Shown here: one piece after another, positions 53,706 to 56,144 of the stretch | How positions within the stretch are numbered: position 1 is the first letter of the stretch | Layout of the letters: every line of letters begins with the position of its first letter | Virus record (IMG/VR): IMGVR_UViG_3300045957_000043 | Coordinates: 1-56,144 of that record | Length of the DNA stretch: 56,144 bases | From: a virus | Direction: 5' to 3' (one strand) | The notes under the pieces: model-generated | The model's database searches: none | What the model was told of the DNA's origin: nothing | The model's input: the letters and a program-made list of their open reading frames with translations, nothing else | Translations under genes and position numbers: made by a program

Positions 53706-53723
53706 AAAGACCTGCAGGTCTTT
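53706..53723. promoter_or_regulatory. AAAGACCT palindrome, copy 2
   Basis: AAAGACCTGCAGGTCTTT, a perfect 18-base palindrome, 390 bases from copy 1. Confidence 0.5.
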
Positions 53724-53771
53724 TATTCAGGTGTCGCAATCGCATGGTGCAGTGCAGCAACACTACAAAAC

Positions 53772-53814
53772 GCTAAACTTTTTTGAGCCCAAAGTTTAGC
53801 CTAGGCTAAACTTT
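53772..53814. promoter_or_regulatory. Operator cluster with GCTAAACTTT half-sites
   Basis: AAAGTTTAGCCT-AGGCTAAACTTT (53791-53814) is a perfect 24-base palindrome, and a third half-site GCTAAACTTT lies at 53772-53781. It sits about 170 bases before the first early gene. A dimeric repressor such as one of the two HTH proteins is a plausible ligand. Confidence 0.6.
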
Positions 53815-53969
53815 GCAGCCGGCGTAACTTGTTTGCCTGCAACGTGTTACAACTATCCCGAATTATTTTGCTGGATATTAGTCTATTCTTCTGGACATGC
53901 GGCCGATAGTGATTACAATCAGCAACTGTGTTGCGACGGTGCAACACGCAAGCGACCTACCACACGAAC

Positions 53970-53980
53970 GAAAGGCTAGA
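53970..53980 (+). promoter_or_regulatory. GAAAGGCTAGA leader, copy 6
   Basis: Exact copy 2 bases before the ATG of the AAA+ ATPase gene, at the other end of the window from copies 1-5. Confidence 0.8.
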
Positions 53981-53982
53981 CC

Positions 53983-55335
53983 ATGACTCTCGAAACCAAC
54001 TTGGAAACAACCCCTTCCCGCAAACGCGCGCAATACGACAATCAATGCCAAGAGTGCGGCAAACCAATCACGAAAAACGTGGACTGGATTGTCCCCGGTC
54101 GCTATCCAGGGCGCAAGCGCTTGAAATGGATTCACGAACGATGCAGGACACCGGCGAATGATCCGCAACGCACGGAAAAACTGGAATTGCGCGTCGATGA
54201 GACCTACGAAACGCGCGGCGCTGGTCGCGTGACGATCACTGTACATGAACCCTGCAACGCTTACCCGTGGATCGCGGGGGACGGGCGCAGCTACGACGCG
54301 AAGGGCTTTTATTACAACCCCGAATCGCCAAATGAAAACGATATCGTGTCGCGCGTCGAACCGCAGTCGGAACCGCAGTCGGAACCGCAGTCCGAACCAC
54401 GGTCCGAACCTCGCAAAACTGGAAACCCGTTTGCGTTTAACGTCCAAGAATTGAACTCTTCGATCGCGCATCTTAGCGCAGTGTCCCACGCTATCGCAGA
54501 ATTGCAATCTCGCGTTGTCGATCTTGAGGCTAACGGCGTGTCTGGCGGCGGCGCAACGCGCATCGTGGTTGAACGCCAAGACGCGCCCGAACTAGAGTTG
54601 AACGAAACCGCGCACGAATGCCTGCAGGACGTGGTTGACCTCGCCTCGCAACGTATTCCTACGCTGCTCGTCGGTCCGACTGGATCAGGAAAAACTTATC
54701 TAGCGCGCCAGCTGTCGCAAGTGCTGGAGTCGCGCAAATTCGGCTCGCTAAGCCTATCTGCCGGCGTAACCGAATCAAAACTAGTCGGTCGCTGCCTGCC
54801 TGATCACACTGGCGGGTTTACGTTCCGCGCAACTGAATTTCTAGATATTTTCGAACACGGTGGGGTTTTCCTCTTTGATGAAGTCGACGCCGCAGATCCG
54901 AACGTGTTGCTTGCTGTGAACTCAGCTATCGCTAACGGGTTCCTTCACCTTCCCGATCGACACGAAAATCCTGTCGCTGAAAAACACGCCGATTGCGTTT
55001 TGATTGCGGCGGCTAACACGTTTATGACTGGACCAGACGCCGCGTTTAGCGGTCGCGACCAGCAAGACGCCGCGTTTATAGACCGGTTCTCAGTCGGAAA
55101 AGTTTGGGTGGATTATTCGCGCGATATCGAGACCGCAATTTGCCCTAGCGAGCGGTTGCGTGAACGATTTTGGGCAATCCGCGAGAAAACGCGCGAGCAC
55201 AACATCCGCCGACCGGTTTCGACGCGCACACTGCAGTCAGCCTACCGCATGCAGATTCAAGGTTGGTCAATCGAGAAAATCATCGACGGGTTCACGCGCG
55301 GCTGGACTGACGACGAAAAGCGAAAATGCTTGTAG
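53983..55335 (+). CDS. MoxR/CobS-type AAA+ ATPase with N-terminal zinc motif
   Basis: 450 residues. N-terminal CQECGKPI (C22, C25) with WIHERC (C54) forms a small zinc-like domain. A linker of Ser-Glu-Pro-Gln repeats follows (about 124-140). AAA+ core: Walker A GPTGSGKTYLA near 231, GVTESKLVGRCLPDHTGGF, Walker B GVFLFDEVDAADPN near 298, sensor-like IAAANTFMTGPDAAFSGRDQQDAAFIDRF. This is the CobS-like pattern widespread in phages. It normally works with a VWA- or CobT-like partner, here perhaps the DUF7192-like product downstream. Confidence 0.85.
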   Translation: MTLETNLETTPSRKRAQYDNQCQECGKPITKNVDWIVPGRYPGRKRLKWIHERCRTPANDPQRTEKLELRVDETYETRGAGRVTITVHEPCNAYPWIAGDGRSYDAKGFYYNPESPNENDIVSRVEPQSEPQSEPQSEPRSEPRKTGNPFAFNVQELNSSIAHLSAVSHAIAELQSRVVDLEANGVSGGGATRIVVERQDAPELELNETAHECLQDVVDLASQRIPTLLVGPTGSGKTYLARQLSQVLESRKFGSLSLSAGVTESKLVGRCLPDHTGGFTFRATEFLDIFEHGGVFLFDEVDAADPNVLLAVNSAIANGFLHLPDRHENPVAEKHADCVLIAAANTFMTGPDAAFSGRDQQDAAFIDRFSVGKVWVDYSRDIETAICPSERLRERFWAIREKTREHNIRRPVSTRTLQSAYRMQIQGWSIEKIIDGFTRGWTDDEKRKCL

Positions 55336-55356
55336 TCTCAACTCAACTCAACTCAC

Positions 55357-55367
55357 GAAAGGCTAGA
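55357..55367 (+). promoter_or_regulatory. GAAAGGCTAGA leader, copy 7
   Basis: Exact copy 2 bases before the ATG at 55370, preceded by an ACTCA direct repeat (CTCAACTCAACTCAACTCA). Confidence 0.8.
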
Positions 55368-55369
55368 CT

Positions 55370-56144
55370 ATGACAGCAACAACAACCGGCAACGCGGGTC
55401 AGTTTCGGCACGTTTCCGACAACCAGTACCACTATCGGTTTAACTCAGTCGACGAAATGCTGAACGCGGCGCGTGACGTGCGCTATATGTCACACTCGGA
55501 CTGCATCGACGAACAACGCGCAGGCTTTCTAGGCCGTGCGTTTAGCCCGTGGACGTGGGACGAACTCTACCGGCAGATTGATATCGCAGAAGATGCGGAA
55601 TCGCAGGTCAACAGAATGGTCGCCGACCTGCGCCAGCAAGTTAGCCCGCCAACTACGCGCCGGCGTCGCCGCAAGTTTTCAGAGGATGACGGCAACGATA
55701 TCTGTTGGGATAGACTTCGAAATGGTGGCGCATGGTGGGAAACGCGCGAGCGTAAACAGACCAACAGCATCGCGGTCGTCACGCTAGTCTATAACGTCGC
55801 TAGTGGTTTCCGCATCGACGCTAACGACATCCAATGGCGTACCGCTGCGGCGGTCGCGATCGCGCAACTGCTCGCCGAGGCTAGCTACACTGTGCGGTTG
55901 GTTGCAGCTAGTTCGCAAAGCAGCGCGTACTGCTGCCGATCTGCGCTGCTCACCGAATGCCTAGTGAAACACGAGCGTGAACCGCTAGACGTGCGGCGGG
56001 TTGCGAATATGGGCTCTGGTTGGGTTTATCGAACGGTATGGTGGCGTGTCCGGTTTACCGAAGATAAGCCTAGCAACGTCGACGACCAGCTAGGCACGCC
56101 ACGTGAGCTAACTGCGCAGGACAAGCAGCTGCTAGATACGGTCG
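55370..56144 (+). CDS. DUF7192-like protein, 5' part (continues at base 1)
   Basis: 258 codons and one base from ATG 55370 to the window end. N-terminal FNSVDEMLNAARDV, then AGFLGRAFSPWTWDELYRQI, a basic RRRRRK patch, DDGNDICWDRLRNGGAWW, and SIAVVTLVYNVASG followed by WRTAAAVAIAQLLAEASYTVRL. This fits, from memory, the DUF7192 layout (tagged-W domain, D-G-x-x-x-D, then a Rossmann/VWA-like half). It follows the MoxR ATPase by 34 bases, so the pair may act together. With bases 1-65 the protein would be 279 residues. Confidence 0.7.
   Translation, partial: MTATTTGNAGQFRHVSDNQYHYRFNSVDEMLNAARDVRYMSHSDCIDEQRAGFLGRAFSPWTWDELYRQIDIAEDAESQVNRMVADLRQQVSPPTTRRRRRKFSEDDGNDICWDRLRNGGAWWETRERKQTNSIAVVTLVYNVASGFRIDANDIQWRTAAAVAIAQLLAEASYTVRLVAASSQSSAYCCRSALLTECLVKHEREPLDVRRVANMGSGWVYRTVWWRVRFTEDKPSNVDDQLGTPRELTAQDKQLLDTV

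Larger units (their letters stand above)
53315..53982. other. Control region between the packaging and early operons
   Basis: No convincing gene. It contains two copies of an AAAGACCT palindrome, a 16-bp inverted repeat, a strong hairpin, a terminator-like repeat and a three-half-site operator, all listed separately. Divergent promoters for the early operon (rightward) and the packaging operon (leftward) should lie here. An open frame at 53407-53799 runs through these repeats and is judged non-coding. Confidence 0.6.

Noticed and set aside
53407-53799. 130-residue plus-strand open frame in the control region
   Set aside because: It runs through inverted repeats, a hairpin and a terminator-like element, has no ribosome site and no protein-like pattern.
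1-56144. tRNA or tmRNA genes
   Set aside because: No cloverleaf with TTC-arm and CCA-type end was noticed on either strand while reading. A dedicated search was not possible, so absence is not proven.

Overview
The window looks like an essentially complete genome of a temperate, long-tailed (siphovirus-type) double-stranded DNA phage of about 56 kb. It carries one full morphogenesis set (terminase, portal, protease-scaffold, probable major capsid protein, connector proteins, tail tube, frameshifted tail chaperones, tape measure, fibres), one replication set, an integrase and no ribosomal or tRNA genes. The host cannot be proven from sequence. Several family matches (MoxR/CobS ATPase with a DUF7192-like protein, a DUF6745 module, matrixin, CsrA, DUF1360) would suit a Planctomycetota-like or other environmental host. 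The last gene runs off the right end, and its frame continues in phase from base 1 to a stop at 63-65, giving 840 bases or 279 codons plus stop. The sequence is therefore probably circular or circularly permuted, cut inside that gene.

Layout. (1) Rightward early operon, 53983 to 56144 and on through 1 to about 1613: a MoxR/CobS-type AAA+ ATPase, a DUF7192-like protein, then small genes including an HTH regulator and two tiny membrane peptides. Seven of its genes are preceded by the same 11-base leader, GAAAGGCTAGA. (2) Leftward DUF6745 cassette, 4143 to 1973: a DUF6745 protein flanked by two free-standing Ser-Gln-Leu tetrapeptide-repeat proteins that are normally internal to this family. (3) A structured, partly AT-rich gap, 4144-4859. 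(4) Leftward replication operon, 16792 to 4860: zincin, HNH nucleases, Cas4-like DUF2800 exonuclease, DUF2815 ssDNA-binding protein, family A DNA polymerase, SNF2-like helicase and PrimPol-helicase, with a set of duplicated small genes and a helicase remnant. (5) A mixed block, 16827-25026: a DUF4406-DUF6378 fusion, integrase with a candidate attP, regulator, CsrA, Hjc-like nuclease, membrane proteins, a papain-like protease and DUF1360. (6) Leftward virion genes, 53076 to 25033, interrupted by one rightward Dam methylase unit at 33956-34934. This block runs from terminase to tail and includes a glycosidase-like protein, a matrixin, a trypsin-like protease and repeat-rich fibres.

How it works together. 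The early operon and the cassette beside it are probably host-interaction or regulatory functions. Replication would use the PrimPol-helicase, SNF2 helicase, polymerase A, SSB and Cas4-like nuclease. Lysogeny is supported by the integrase and its regularly spaced arm-type repeats. Virion assembly uses an HK97-like logic with an A-AAA-AAC frameshift in the tail chaperone. The capsid, connector and tail proteins are strikingly rich in cysteine, which suggests a disulfide- or metal-stabilised particle.

The most unusual items are the split DUF6745/QL-repeat cassette, the shared GAAAGGCTAGA leaders, the cysteine-rich virion, the helicase remnant between paralogous genes, an in-frame UGA at codon 3 of a small gene, and the palindromic operators before the early operon.
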